A stretch of 36,707 bases of DNA from an uncultured Synechococcus sp. (GTDB lineage: Bacteria > Cyanobacteriota > Cyanobacteriia > Phormidesmidales > Phormidesmidaceae). The position numbers and the translations under genes were made by a program. Every line of letters begins with the position of its first letter. Positions within the stretch are counted from its first letter, which is position 1. This document shows positions 1 through 8,066 of the stretch, piece after piece. The stretch is from assembly GCA_937911865.1 (NCBI GenBank), contig CALDSK010000182.1:1-36707 (forward strand), read 5' to 3'. The notes beneath the pieces were generated by a model. It was given only the letters and a program-made list of their open reading frames with translations, searched no databases and was not told where the DNA came from.

Positions 1-1122
1 TGGAAGCTGCCTGCGGGTAGCATTTCACCTGAGCCTGGGTTAGCAGCCTGGGACATGATGCTAGCGCTCGAACGTGAGGAAGTCGGCATCATGTGGGTAG
101 CTGCCACTAACCCGGCGGTGAGTATGCCAGATATTGAACGCACGAAAAAGGCGCTGCTAAAATCACCCTTTACGATTTGCCAGGATGCCTACTATCCCAC
201 CGAGACGGCGGCATACGCGCATGTGATCTTGCCTGCGGCTCAGTGGGGTGAAGCGTCTGGGGTCATGACCAATTCTGAGCGCGTCGTCACCTACTGTCCA
301 GCGTTTCGCGATCCGGTTGGCAAGGCCATGCCAGACTGGGCAATCTTTGCAGAGGTCGGGCGCAGGCTAGGCTTCGAGCAGCAGTTTAACTATGAGAGCG
401 CCGCAGAGGTCTACGACGAGTTTGTGAGTCTTACAGCTGGGCGGCTCTGCGATATGAGCGGACTAAGCCATCAGAGACTCGCAGAAAGTGGCCCTATTCA
501 ATGGCCTGCGCCACTGTGTGAAACTGAAGAAACCGCCGCCGGTAAGTTTGATAAGCGGCTGTATACGGATTATCAATTTTTGACACCGAACGGCCGGGCG
601 AGGTTTGTCGCGTTCCATCTGAAAGGATTAGCAGAGCCGCCAGACGAGCGCTTTCCGATGGTGATGACAACGGGGCGGCTGTTGGGCCACTGGCATACGC
701 AGACGCGCACCGGGCGAATTGAAAAAATTGTGGCGAAGCATCCTTATCCCGTGTTGGAGGTCAATCCAAAAGATGCGCAAACTCTAAAGGTGCAATCGGG
801 AGATTGGGTAGAGGTGCGATCGCGCCGAGGTAGCGCCAAGCTTCCTATCTTGGTCACCCAAAACATGCGCCGAGGCAGCGTGTTTATGCCTATGCACTGG
901 GGCTTCTTGTGGGGCACCGATACCGAGGTTAATGGCCTGACCCATCCAGAAACCTGCCCTATATCCAAAGAGCCTGAGCTAAAGGCCTGCGCGGTGGAGC
1001 TAGTACCCATTGCAACCCCCGTCGATAGTTCTAAACCAACACCAGCACAGCAGATTCTAGCGATGGTTCAAGCAGCGCAAACTGCGCCTAAACAGCCCGC
1101 TACTGTTGGGCAGCGTCTCTAG
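1..1122 (+). CDS. narB: Ferredoxin-nitrate reductase, C-terminal half (5' end outside window)
   Basis: This is the catalytic molybdenum enzyme that reduces nitrate to nitrite in the cytoplasm, with ferredoxin as electron donor in cyanobacteria. The frame is open from base 1, so 373 codons are visible of a family length of roughly 700-plus; the N-terminal [4Fe-4S] cysteines lie upstream of the window. Visible molybdopterin-oxidoreductase signatures include a segment near codons 30-45 ([14 protein letters not shown]), [20 protein letters not shown], and the C-terminal molybdopterin-dinucleotide-binding domain starting around [17 protein letters not shown] and ending with MPMHWG. The ATG at 55 is internal, not the start. 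A PsiE-like gene follows after about 125 bp on the same strand. Assignment to narB rather than another molybdopterin oxidoreductase rests on overall resemblance to cyanobacterial NarB and the cyanobacterial context. Confidence 0.9.
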   Translation, partial: WKLPAGSISPEPGLAAWDMMLALEREEVGIMWVAATNPAVSMPDIERTKKALLKSPFTICQDAYYPTETAAYAHVILPAAQWGEASGVMTNSERVVTYCPAFRDPVGKAMPDWAIFAEVGRRLGFEQQFNYESAAEVYDEFVSLTAGRLCDMSGLSHQRLAESGPIQWPAPLCETEETAAGKFDKRLYTDYQFLTPNGRARFVAFHLKGLAEPPDERFPMVMTTGRLLGHWHTQTRTGRIEKIVAKHPYPVLEVNPKDAQTLKVQSGDWVEVRSRRGSAKLPILVTQNMRRGSVFMPMHWGFLWGTDTEVNGLTHPETCPISKEPELKACAVELVPIATPVDSSKPTPAQQILAMVQAAQTAPKQPATVGQRL

Positions 1123-1248
1123 ACACTGACTGGACACTTACTAAGTACTAACTAGCCGCTCAAAAGTTATCCGTCTCGCTGTTTCGTTTTGTCCGTACTC
1201 GCCCTGTAGTATTGAAGACATGTGCTGAACGAGGCTGGGTGACAGGTT

Positions 1249-1701
1249 TTGAGTAAATGGTTGAGTAACTTCAGGCGCAAGAATCTAAGCGACGAAGGGT
1301 TTCTACGGAATATTGGGCGATTTGAAGGGTGGGTTTCTAAACTGCTAGCGATCGCAATGGTGATGGTCATCATCGTCGTCATTATCGATCTGGGTATCAC
1401 CCTCACAGGAAAGCTGGTCAATGGCGACGCCAATGATTTTCTCGGCTCCACCCTGCTAGATATCTTTGGGCTATTTCTCAGCGTCTTGATCGCGCTAGAA
1501 ATTATGGAAAATATCACTGCTTATCTTAAAAAGCATGTTGTGCAGGTCGAACTGGTCATCGTTACCTCACTGACCGCCGTCGCCCGAAAAATCATCATCC
1601 TAGATCTTAAAGAGGTCACAGGTGTCAGCCTGATTGGTCTCTCAGTGGCCATCCTGGCACTATCCATCAGCTATCTGATTGTCAGAAGCGTCCACTCATA
1701 A
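1249..1701 (+). CDS. PsiE-like (phosphate-starvation-inducible E family) membrane protein
   Basis: A 150-residue protein with four predicted membrane helices at about 32-54, 66-88, 100-118 and 125-146. The third helix with its flank (VTSLTAVARKIIILDL) resembles the conserved core of the PsiE family. PsiE is named from an E. coli phosphate-starvation gene; its molecular role is unknown. An in-frame TGA at 1240-1242 limits the start: TTG at 1249 is the longest, TTG at 1261 is an alternative, and no strong ribosome binding site separates them. It is convergent with the CBS-domain gene; only about 33 bp, filled by a tandem repeat, separate the two stops. No phosphate-box sequence was recognised upstream, so regulation by phosphate is not supported here. 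Confidence 0.75.
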   Translation: MSKWLSNFRRKNLSDEGFLRNIGRFEGWVSKLLAIAMVMVIIVVIIDLGITLTGKLVNGDANDFLGSTLLDIFGLFLSVLIALEIMENITAYLKKHVVQVELVIVTSLTAVARKIIILDLKEVTGVSLIGLSVAILALSISYLIVRSVHS

Positions 1702-1710
1702 AAAAATTAT

Positions 1711-1752
1711 TCAGGAAAGTTCACTCAGGAAAGTTTACTCAGGAAAGTTCAC
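1711..1752. repeat. 14-bp tandem repeat, three units, spanning the CBS gene stop codon
   Basis: Three adjacent units tcaggaaagttcac / tcaggaaagtttac / tcaggaaagttcac at 1711-1724, 1725-1738 and 1739-1752. Read on the - strand they duplicate the last codons of the CBS gene, whose TAA stop is at 1737-1735. They fill most of the gap between two convergent genes. Confidence 0.9.
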
Positions 1753-2970
1753 CAGTCCAGCGACGGGCTCTGCACTAGAACTGGTGCAAAGCTCATCCTT
1801 GGCCTCTCGGCTGACTTGCTCAACTAATTGAAGTGCCTTTTGCAATTGCTCTTGCTGGGCCAGATTCACAAGCTGAGACTGTGCTTTCGAAAGGCACTCG
1901 ATCGATTGAGTTAACAAAGCTTGCACAGGACGGTCAACAGCAGTATTTGCGGCTGAGTCCTCTACATTCATCTGCTCCACATTCATCTGCTCTACATTCA
2001 TCTGCTCGACGGTCTGCTGCAAACTGTCAATTACACCGCACATCTCAATTGGGTCAAACACCCGCAGCAAGCTGGTCTGGGTCACAATACCGAGGCCTCT
2101 ACCCCAGTTCCAAGAAACTACCAGCCGCCGCACGTGGTGCTTTTGCATTGCCTGGTGCGCCGACCACAGAGAATCTTGAGGATCTAGTAAAAACAGCGGC
2201 GAACTCATCACCTGGCGTGCTTTGCTCTTTTGCAAATCAAGACCAATGGACTGAAACTGAACAATGTCGCGCTCGGTCACAATGCCCACAGGGGGACAAG
2301 CCTGTGGATTTTCTCTTTCTAGGGGTGCTGTTGTATCCACAATCACCACGCAGCTTACGCGGTGATCTGCCATACTTTTCGCCAGCGACATCACAGAAGC
2401 GCTCATCGGGGCTTGAACGACATCCCGGCTCATAACATTGGCTACTCGCCTCATTTTCAGCAGGTTCGCAGGACGCAGCACCTGGCGAATGCTCGCAGGT
2501 GTGACCAGTCCCGTTAACTTGCCTTGGGCATCAACAATCGGCAAATGACGAATACGGTAGCGACGAAAGAGAAACAGAACCGCGAAGATATCTTCAAAAG
2601 CGGATTCTTCTAAAGTTTTGACCGGACTGGTCATAATATCTTTGACCAGAATCTCTGTTAGCGGACGCAACAGCGACAGCTTAGTTGCCGTTAGTCGTAC
2701 GATGTCTCGCTCAGTCACGATGCCGACCACTCCGCCAGCCTCTTCAACGACTGCGCAGCTGACCCGAGCAGGACTGGCAGAGTCGTGATCCGCTAGCTGA
2801 TTGATATCGCTGCTAGTTGCACTCATCTGTCGAATCACCTCAGCAACAGATGAAGTGGGAGAAACCCTCAAAATCTGTCGATTAATAGCGCTGGTGACAG
2901 AAGGGGTAACACCTGAAGATGCGAAAGAATTCATCAGCGTGCCTTGTGCAGTATCGGGACAGTCAATCAC
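1735..2970 (-). CDS. Protein with four CBS domains and a helical C-terminal tail
   Basis: This 411-residue protein has four CBS motifs in two pairs: about 30-98 (ending VGIVTERDIV, 82-91), 108-165, 176-240 (VGIVTERDIV again, 228-237) and 252-305. CBS pairs (Bateman modules) typically bind adenosine nucleotides and act as sensors. After residue 306 comes DPIEMCGVIDSLQQTVEQ, which resembles the linker that in cyanobacterial multidomain signalling proteins leads to PAS, GGDEF or kinase domains. Here no output domain follows, only a Gln/Glu-rich probable coiled coil. A five-residue repeat (VEQMN, three times, 321-335) lies at the start of the tail. The start is GTG at 2970, overlapping the upstream stop as GTGA, so translation is probably coupled to the recombinase-like gene. 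An internal ATG (residue 13) is the alternative start. Ligand and partner are unknown. Confidence 0.85.
   Translation of the reverse strand: MIDCPDTAQGTLMNSFASSGVTPSVTSAINRQILRVSPTSSVAEVIRQMSATSSDINQLADHDSASPARVSCAVVEEAGGVVGIVTERDIVRLTATKLSLLRPLTEILVKDIMTSPVKTLEESAFEDIFAVLFLFRRYRIRHLPIVDAQGKLTGLVTPASIRQVLRPANLLKMRRVANVMSRDVVQAPMSASVMSLAKSMADHRVSCVVIVDTTAPLERENPQACPPVGIVTERDIVQFQSIGLDLQKSKARQVMSSPLFLLDPQDSLWSAHQAMQKHHVRRLVVSWNWGRGLGIVTQTSLLRVFDPIEMCGVIDSLQQTVEQMNVEQMNVEQMNVEDSAANTAVDRPVQALLTQSIECLSKAQSQLVNLAQQEQLQKALQLVEQVSREAKDELCTSSSAEPVAGLVNFPE
1964..2008. repeat. 15-bp in-frame tandem repeat, three units, in the CBS gene
   Basis: Units acattcatctgctcc / acattcatctgctct / acattcatctgctcg. 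They encode the VEQMN repeat in the coiled tail of the CBS protein. The near-identity at third positions points to recent duplication. Confidence 0.9.
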
Positions 2971-3353
2971 GCTTCTTCAGCTGAGTTGGACGCTGAGTTA
3001 GACGTTGAATCGGGCGCGTCAGCTGAGTCTGAAGTATCAGCGATTTTCGGATTTTTTCCATAGAGTCGATCTAGCACCCGCTTTACTGAAATCCGCTGCC
3101 ACTGGCTGCCACGCTTTGTAGGATAGCGGTTTTCATTTAGCCAGTTGGCAATCTGCTGCAAAGACTTGCCAGACTGATGGTGGCGGCGGATCAGCTCAAT
3201 AATTTGCTGTTCACGCTCATCTTCAACCAGCTGTCCATCAACTGTACGCTCACCACATGCAGGAGAACCATACCCTACATAGCCGCCTTGAGCCGCTTTT
3301 GCCTGCCTACCAGCTTCTAGCCTCTGCCAAATAGGATCTGGATCAGCACTCAT
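2967..3353 (-). CDS. Stand-alone recombinase-type DNA-binding domain (no serine catalytic domain)
   Basis: A 128-residue protein whose residues about 8-92 match the layout of the 'Recombinase' domain (PF07508 type) found downstream of the catalytic domain in large serine recombinases: a basic start, a GYGSPACGER segment in place of PPYGYR, then DGQLVEDEREQQIIELI, the helix-turn-helix SGKSLQQIANWLNENRYPTKRG and WQRISVKRVLDRLYG. The catalytic domain with its nucleophilic serine is absent, and none is encoded just upstream (139 bp of non-coding sequence). The last 35 residues are Ser/Ala/Asp-rich and acidic. The stop overlaps the GTG start of the CBS gene by 4 bp, so the two are almost certainly co-transcribed. 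Likely a DNA-binding protein derived from a recombinase; the target is unknown. It is less likely a decayed recombinase, because the domain is intact. Confidence 0.7.
   Translation of the reverse strand: MSADPDPIWQRLEAGRQAKAAQGGYVGYGSPACGERTVDGQLVEDEREQQIIELIRRHHQSGKSLQQIANWLNENRYPTKRGSQWQRISVKRVLDRLYGKNPKIADTSDSADAPDSTSNSASNSAEEA
2981..3016. repeat. 12-bp in-frame imperfect tandem repeat at the 3' end of the recombinase-like gene
   Basis: Units ctgagttggacg / ctgagttagacg / ttgaatcgggcg on the + strand encode the Ser/Asn/Ala repeats near the acidic C-terminus. The first two differ at one base; the third is diverged. Confidence 0.6.
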
Positions 3354-3492
3354 AGTTCAAGATTATTAATCAAAACAAGGTCTGTATTGTTACCTTACTG
3401 CTTGTATCAATTTCTATCAAACTTGTTACTTTTGCCTGACGCTTCTTTCCTAAGGCTTCTTCCCGTGGCTTCTACGGGCATGTCTTCTAAAC

Positions 3493-4128
3493 TCATTCAT
3501 TGAACAGAACCTCTGCCAACATCTGAGTCGCGACTGGCAATTTAGCGCCCGTCAACCCATGAATAATCCGGTCCGACGCATCATAAGCATCGGGTGTAGA
3601 TGAGGTAAAAACAACAAACAGCGGATACGGCTCCGCGTTTCCCTCTGCCAGCAAATGCCTGTGTTCTCTGGGCATCAGCCATTCTACGCCTTGACCTAAT
3701 GCGACCTGCGTCTGCCGCCAACGGTAAACCAAATCAGAGAAATCTTCTCTGGGACGCTGAATAAATAGCACAATTTCAATCCCTGTTTTGATCTGCCACT
3801 CTGGATCGCAAACCATCAGGGCAATATCGCAGGGCAGTGAACAGATGCGATCGCATATCTCTTTTTTCCCACCGACCTCTACGACCTCTCGGCTGCGAAC
3901 GTTGGGCAGTGGAATAATTACCATACTCTCTTGCAGCCGGCGAATGCTCGGTAGCGATTCAAAGTAAGGCCGATGCTGACTGAGCACCGTCAAAATACCA
4001 TCGTAATGGCAGCAGCTTGCCAACAGGGCCTCGTAGGCCAAGCGCTTCTGGAGCTCTCGCTGCTGCTGTTGTTCCCAGTCCAGTGCCATTAAAGCCCGCT
4101 CTATCAACCCTTGTACAGCTATCTGCAC
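3493..4128 (-). CDS. Conserved-looking protein of unknown function downstream of fmt
   Basis: A 211-residue soluble protein that I do not recognise. It has no signal peptide or membrane segment. The N-terminal third is helical (IERALMALDWEQQQQRELQK), followed by an alternating hydrophobic pattern with short strands (SMVIIPLPNV, DIALMVCDP, GIEIVLFIQRP, PLFVVFTSS) that suggests an alpha/beta fold. It starts 22 bp after the fmt stop on the same strand and is probably co-transcribed with fmt. Codon use looks like the neighbours. A link to translation initiation could be guessed from position only; no motif supports it. Confidence 0.7.
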   Translation of the reverse strand: MQIAVQGLIERALMALDWEQQQQRELQKRLAYEALLASCCHYDGILTVLSQHRPYFESLPSIRRLQESMVIIPLPNVRSREVVEVGGKKEICDRICSLPCDIALMVCDPEWQIKTGIEIVLFIQRPREDFSDLVYRWRQTQVALGQGVEWLMPREHRHLLAEGNAEPYPLFVVFTSSTPDAYDASDRIIHGLTGAKLPVATQMLAEVLFNE

Positions 4129-4150
4129 TTAGCGTTCCCCTTACAAGCGG

Positions 4151-5152
4151 CTATACGCCTAGCGATTCGCCTTTCTCTAGGCGGCTGCCGTTAGCAAAAT
4201 CCCAACCCGAAAGCGCTTTTTTTCCCGCTGGTTTCACTTCGCATAGCAGCAGATGACCGCTACCGGTTTGCACGACCGGACCGTAGTTTTTGAGAATGGC
4301 CACGACGGTGCCACAATCAGCGTTTTCATCCACTTCCGCAGCGCTGTAAAGCGATTCGAGCTCGGCCATCTCAGCGGGTAGACTTTGCCAGTAAGACGCC
4401 CCCAGGGGCAATGTCGCAATCACCTTCAGCCCGTTAGTTCGGAACTGAGTGGTGCAGTTGGGATAAAAACCTCGAACTTTATCGTGAATGGCTTTGGCAC
4501 TCTGCTGCCAGTCCAACTGGTAGTCAGACTTCTGGATTAAAGGCGCGTAGGTTGCCCGGGCATCCTCTTGAGGAACGGGGCGAATCATCTGCTGCTGAAG
4601 CTTTTGCAGAGTGGTCAGCAGCAGATCCGCACTTAACCGAGAAAGCCGCTCAGCAATGGTCCAAGCATTGTCAGTTAACCCGACAGGAATGGTTTCTTCT
4701 ATTAGCATGGGCCCAGTGTCCATACCGGCATCCATGAGCATAGTCGTCACGCCGGTTTCTGTTGCCCCATCGTGAATACACCACTGAATCGGTGCGGCCC
4801 CGCGGTATGCCGGCAAAATAGAGCCGTGGGCATTGATGCAACCCAAACGCGGCATGTCTAAAATATCTTGGGAAAGAATTTGACCATAGGCAATCACCAC
4901 AAAAGCATCGGCTTTTAGCGCATCCAGCTTGGCCAGCGTTTCTGAATCCTTTTTGATGCGAACAGGTTGCCAAATAGGACAACCTGCCGTCAAAGCCGCA
5001 GCTTTCACGGGTGAGGGGGTCACTTTACCGCCTCGTCCTCGGCGTTTGTCTGGCTGAGTCACGACGGCCAGTAGCTCAAAGTCTGAATGGGCCATCAGAC
5101 TTTGCAGGCTAGGCACCGCAAACTGCGGCGTGCCAAAGAAAACAACTTTCAT
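4151..5152 (-). CDS. fmt: Methionyl-tRNA formyltransferase
   Basis: Transfers a formyl group from 10-formyl-tetrahydrofolate to methionyl-initiator tRNA in the cytoplasm, needed for bacterial translation initiation. The 333-residue length is normal for the family. The N-terminal formyltransferase domain begins with VVFFGTPQFAVPSL; the basic loop KRRGRGGKVTPSPVK (36-50) is the usual tRNA acceptor-contact insertion; catalytic Asn107 and His109 sit in INAHGSILPAYRGAAPIQW, and Asp145 in MDAGMDTG matches the E. coli catalytic aspartate. The C-terminal OB-like domain follows from about residue 210. ATG at 5152 is preceded by AAGGA at a spacing of 9. The unknown 211-residue gene follows 22 bp downstream. 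Confidence 0.97.
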   Translation of the reverse strand: MKVVFFGTPQFAVPSLQSLMAHSDFELLAVVTQPDKRRGRGGKVTPSPVKAAALTAGCPIWQPVRIKKDSETLAKLDALKADAFVVIAYGQILSQDILDMPRLGCINAHGSILPAYRGAAPIQWCIHDGATETGVTTMLMDAGMDTGPMLIEETIPVGLTDNAWTIAERLSRLSADLLLTTLQKLQQQMIRPVPQEDARATYAPLIQKSDYQLDWQQSAKAIHDKVRGFYPNCTTQFRTNGLKVIATLPLGASYWQSLPAEMAELESLYSAAEVDENADCGTVVAILKNYGPVVQTGSGHLLLCEVKPAGKKALSGWDFANGSRLEKGESLGV

Positions 5153-5200
5153 GCAGGAGGATCCTTCTTGTCTTACGTTGACTGTCTCATATCAACTTTC

Positions 5201-6667
5201 TCATCGGACATCCACTAAAATTTCAATCCGACGATTTTTCTGCCTGGCTACCACGTCTTTATTGTCAGTGACTGCCTGAGCCTGGCCCATACCGACTGTG
5301 ATCCAGCGATAGTTTCCAGGCAGTGATTGTGATAGGTAACGGGCGATCGCATTGGCCTGAGTCAGCGTATACTCTCGACTGGCGATCGCATCGAATTGGT
5401 CATCACTGTAGCTGCGAATTGAAACTGTTGAGTCGGGATAATTCACCAGCTGATCGAGCACCTGCTGAAGCAAATCCGCCGCTTTCAAATCACCGCCACC
5501 CGGTGCAAACAGCGCATCGCTTGGTAACGTGATGCTAAGCGCTGCTACCTCTAGCAGCACATCGCTAGGGTCAGCGGCGGCTGGCTCGTAGCTAGGCGCT
5601 ATCTCCGGGCGCGCAGGCGGATCAATTGCGGCGCGCAGGGCATTGATTCGCAGTTGAACATCTGTACCCTGATACGGCAGCTTACCCAAACGCTTTTCAA
5701 TGCCCTGTAGCCGCCGATCTAGCGTGAGTATCTCTGTTTCGACCGCATTGAGTTCATCTATGAGCGGCTGCCTTTCGATAGGAGACAGCTCAATCGGACC
5801 TAAAATAGGCCCTGTTTCAGGCAGCGGAATTGCTTCAATTCGAGTGCGCGTGGTGGGTGTCTGCCAAAGCTCAGAAAAGTGCCATAGGCGGCGAGTCAAG
5901 CGGCTAGACTTACGCAAAAAGCTTTCTTGAACGGGCGGATTTTCGAAGCGACCCGGCACGATTTGTGCGGCCAGTATGCCGAATAGCCAGGCAGTAGACA
6001 AGGCAGTGCCTATCAGAGAAAAATAGGCGATCGCAACAAAAGGCTGCTTTTGCCAAAACCGCGGGACAGGCGGAACAGGCGGAGCCAAAGGAGGATAGAC
6101 ATCGGCAGACCCGGAGGGATACTCTGATGCAGCAGATATGCCCGCTACGCCATTCGGCACGCGTCTATAAAAACCTGGCTGATTAGACCTTGGCTGAGGA
6201 ACAGTTGACTGAGTAGGAACCGACAAACCCTGGTCAGCCGAAGGCCCCAGAAGTTGAGCTGTAGAAGTCTGGGCTGTAGAAGTCTGGGCTGTAGGGGATG
6301 GAGCCGAAGAAAGGTCTGTTTGCTTAGCTCGCCAAGGCATCAGCCAGGCAAACTTGCTGCGCCCTGACGACTGATTTTTATCAGAGGGAGCTGTTGACCC
6401 TTGTGAAGTAGCGCCCTGTGAAGTTGCCCCTTTCGAAATTGCATCAGGACGAGACTGAGTGCGGTGGCCTTCCCAACCTGTAGCGCCAGCAGGATAAGAA
6501 GCTTGAGCAGCATTGTGATAACCAGCTGGTGGCACATAGCTATCAAAACCACGGCTAAGCCTGGGCGACGCAGAGAAAGAGCCCGCATTGTCACCAGAAG
6601 GCTCAGCAGCCGAATCAGCATCGCGACGCGACGCGCTAGAACTATTTGGCCCCGGCTCATTATCCAT
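5201..6667 (-). CDS. OmpA-domain protein with disordered N-terminus and one membrane anchor
   Basis: This 488-residue protein has a Ser/Pro/Gln-rich, probably disordered N-terminus (1-205), one membrane helix at about 209-237, a charged helical segment (about 298-328) that may form a coiled coil, and a C-terminal OmpA-like domain (about 378-488) ending in NRRIEILVDV. OmpA-like domains usually bind peptidoglycan. The first half of the signature loop is present as SYSDDQ...REYTLTQANAIARYL rather than the classic TD..G form, so binding is plausible but not certain. The topology suggests a cytoplasmic tail and a periplasmic peptidoglycan-binding head. Five-residue repeats (TAQTS; GATSQ) in the N-terminus come from 15-bp DNA duplications. 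It lies between DUF4335 and fmt, all on the - strand. Confidence 0.82.
   Translation of the reverse strand: MDNEPGPNSSSASRRDADSAAEPSGDNAGSFSASPRLSRGFDSYVPPAGYHNAAQASYPAGATGWEGHRTQSRPDAISKGATSQGATSQGSTAPSDKNQSSGRSKFAWLMPWRAKQTDLSSAPSPTAQTSTAQTSTAQLLGPSADQGLSVPTQSTVPQPRSNQPGFYRRVPNGVAGISAASEYPSGSADVYPPLAPPVPPVPRFWQKQPFVAIAYFSLIGTALSTAWLFGILAAQIVPGRFENPPVQESFLRKSSRLTRRLWHFSELWQTPTTRTRIEAIPLPETGPILGPIELSPIERQPLIDELNAVETEILTLDRRLQGIEKRLGKLPYQGTDVQLRINALRAAIDPPARPEIAPSYEPAAADPSDVLLEVAALSITLPSDALFAPGGGDLKAADLLQQVLDQLVNYPDSTVSIRSYSDDQFDAIASREYTLTQANAIARYLSQSLPGNYRWITVGMGQAQAVTDNKDVVARQKNRRIEILVDVR
6262..6291. repeat. 15-bp perfect in-frame tandem repeat, two units
   Basis: tagaagtctgggctg occurs twice in a row, with a degenerate third copy just before it (cagaagttgagctg). 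On the - strand it encodes the TAQTS repeat in the disordered N-terminus of the OmpA-domain protein. Confidence 0.9.
6400..6444. repeat. 15-bp in-frame tandem repeat, three diverged units
   Basis: cttgtgaagtagcgc / cctgtgaagttgccc / ctttcgaaattgcat encode three related GATSQ-like pentapeptides in the OmpA-domain protein. This is a second array in the same gene, more diverged than the one at 6262. Confidence 0.75.
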
Positions 6668-6809
6668 AAACCAGTCCCCCTAAAATAATTTCGGCCAGTA
6701 TGACAGCTACTGGATATTAACCCAAGCTTGCTAATCAAACACCGCCCTCTTGAGCTACAGGCTTATTTTAGTACTAATGAATCATGCAAATCACGAACTA
6801 CAGCAGACG

Positions 6810-8066
6810 CTATTCGTAATAGCTCCAGCCAAACCAGGGGCTCACTTCAACCACCCCCCGCTCTGTAAAAACCACTCGATAGTCCATTATGTTGTCACTT
6901 TCAGCGTCCGCATCTACGAGTTCAGGTAAGGGCGTCTCATCCACCGCACTTCCAGCAGCGCGATCGGCTGGCTGATAACCAAGAATGTTGCCTTCTTCGC
7001 TGAGACGAACGCGATAGCTGATAGCATCCCCAAATCTAGGCTGATCGCGGTTTTCAACGATTGTCTGCTTTAGCTGACCGTTCAACAGGCGAATATCTGA
7101 AAATTGAAGGCTGCTGTTGAGGAAGGGCTCTTCGTCAAACTCAGTTGCACCCGCCGCCGCGACAGCCAATTCATCACCTTCTGCTTCAGCATCAGAATTA
7201 GCTTCATTGGGACTCTCGGCGTCACTGCCTGCTAACTCATCGCTGCTCTCGTCGGCATCACCGTCTGAAAGCTCACCGTCTGAAAGCTCACTGTCTGAAA
7301 GCTCACTGTCTGTAAGCTCACTGTCTGTGACGAACGCATTCGATTCCGGCTCAGACACTTCTACGGCCGATTCTGAATCCTCTAGCTCAGGCGTTTCTCC
7401 GGTAGGAGGCGTAGCGCCAGCCCTATCGGTATCAGCATCGGCAACTTCTACAGATTCAATCGTTTCGCGGGTCTCTAGTGCCGGATCTCTAACTTCAGGC
7501 ATCGGCAGTAGGCCAAAGGCCAGCGTAGCCGCCACTAGGCCACCGATACCCAAAACAGCCGGAACGGCGCGATCGCTCAGCGGCTCGTCACTGCGAACAA
7601 ACCGCCGACCCAGCGGTGTCAAAGAGGGCTCAAGCTCCGGAAGCGTCTGCTTCTCGTCAAAAAACTGGTCAACGGCCTCAGTCAAATCGAACAGCTGTAC
7701 CGCCGATAGCTTGATATCAATCGCTCGGCCATCGCTAGCATCGCCTAAGTCCGCAATCTCTGGCTGTACTACCAAGTGATGATAGGGACCATCGCCAGGA
7801 TTGATATGAACCAGTAGCGGCTCACCTTCAACGACCTGCGGATGCGCAAATCCGCTGAGCACTTCCTGGCCGTATTGGCTGACAGCTCTTACCAGCGCAG
7901 CAAAAAAGTTGTAGCCACCGTTGAGCGATCGCTCTAGGCCACTAATCCGACACTCCGCATTCACTAGCAGCGACATCACGTTTTCGCTGCCCGGAGAAGG
8001 GTCAATGCTCAGGCCATCTAGAATGATGCTGCAATTGGGCAGCTGGTACTGACGCCGAATCGTCAT
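6810..8066 (-). CDS. DUF4335 family membrane protein with acidic repeat linker
   Basis: A 418-residue protein of a cyanobacterial family of unknown function. The conserved N-terminal part (about 1-135) begins MTIRRQYQLPNCSIILDGLS. One membrane helix is at about 167-188. It is followed by a very acidic Ser/Asp/Glu linker (190-312) containing pentad repeats (ELSDS, ELSDG) at about 249-269, and a C-terminal region of about 100 residues (FSDIRLLNGQLKQTI onward) that is probably extracytoplasmic. The ATG overlaps the stop of the DUF3038 gene as ATGA, so the two are translationally coupled; the DUF3038-DUF4335 pairing is familiar from other cyanobacteria. The biochemical role is unknown. The neighbourhood (zipN, OmpA-like) suggests an envelope or division function, by inference only. 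Confidence 0.82.
   Translation of the reverse strand: MTIRRQYQLPNCSIILDGLSIDPSPGSENVMSLLVNAECRISGLERSLNGGYNFFAALVRAVSQYGQEVLSGFAHPQVVEGEPLLVHINPGDGPYHHLVVQPEIADLGDASDGRAIDIKLSAVQLFDLTEAVDQFFDEKQTLPELEPSLTPLGRRFVRSDEPLSDRAVPAVLGIGGLVAATLAFGLLPMPEVRDPALETRETIESVEVADADTDRAGATPPTGETPELEDSESAVEVSEPESNAFVTDSELTDSELSDSELSDGELSDGDADESSDELAGSDAESPNEANSDAEAEGDELAVAAAGATEFDEEPFLNSSLQFSDIRLLNGQLKQTIVENRDQPRFGDAISYRVRLSEEGNILGYQPADRAAGSAVDETPLPELVDADAESDNIMDYRVVFTERGVVEVSPWFGWSYYE
7261..7320. repeat. 15-bp in-frame tandem repeat, four units, in the DUF4335 gene
   Basis: ccgtctgaaagctca twice, then ctgtctgaaagctca and ctgtctgtaagctca, with a partial fifth unit after 7320. It encodes the acidic SD(G/S)EL pentads in the linker after the membrane helix. 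Confidence 0.92.

Noticed and set aside
1833..2435. 200-residue + strand frame
   Set aside because: Antisense to the four-CBS gene; its Ser/His repeats mirror the 15-bp array of that gene.
2967..3353. The recombinase-like gene as sign of a prophage or integrative element
   Set aside because: No catalytic domain, no attachment-site repeats, no phage or conjugation genes nearby, and flanking genes are core functions.
7117..7779. 220-residue Ser-rich + strand frame
   Set aside because: Shadow of the DUF4335 gene: its serine runs are the reverse complement of the acidic repeat linker.
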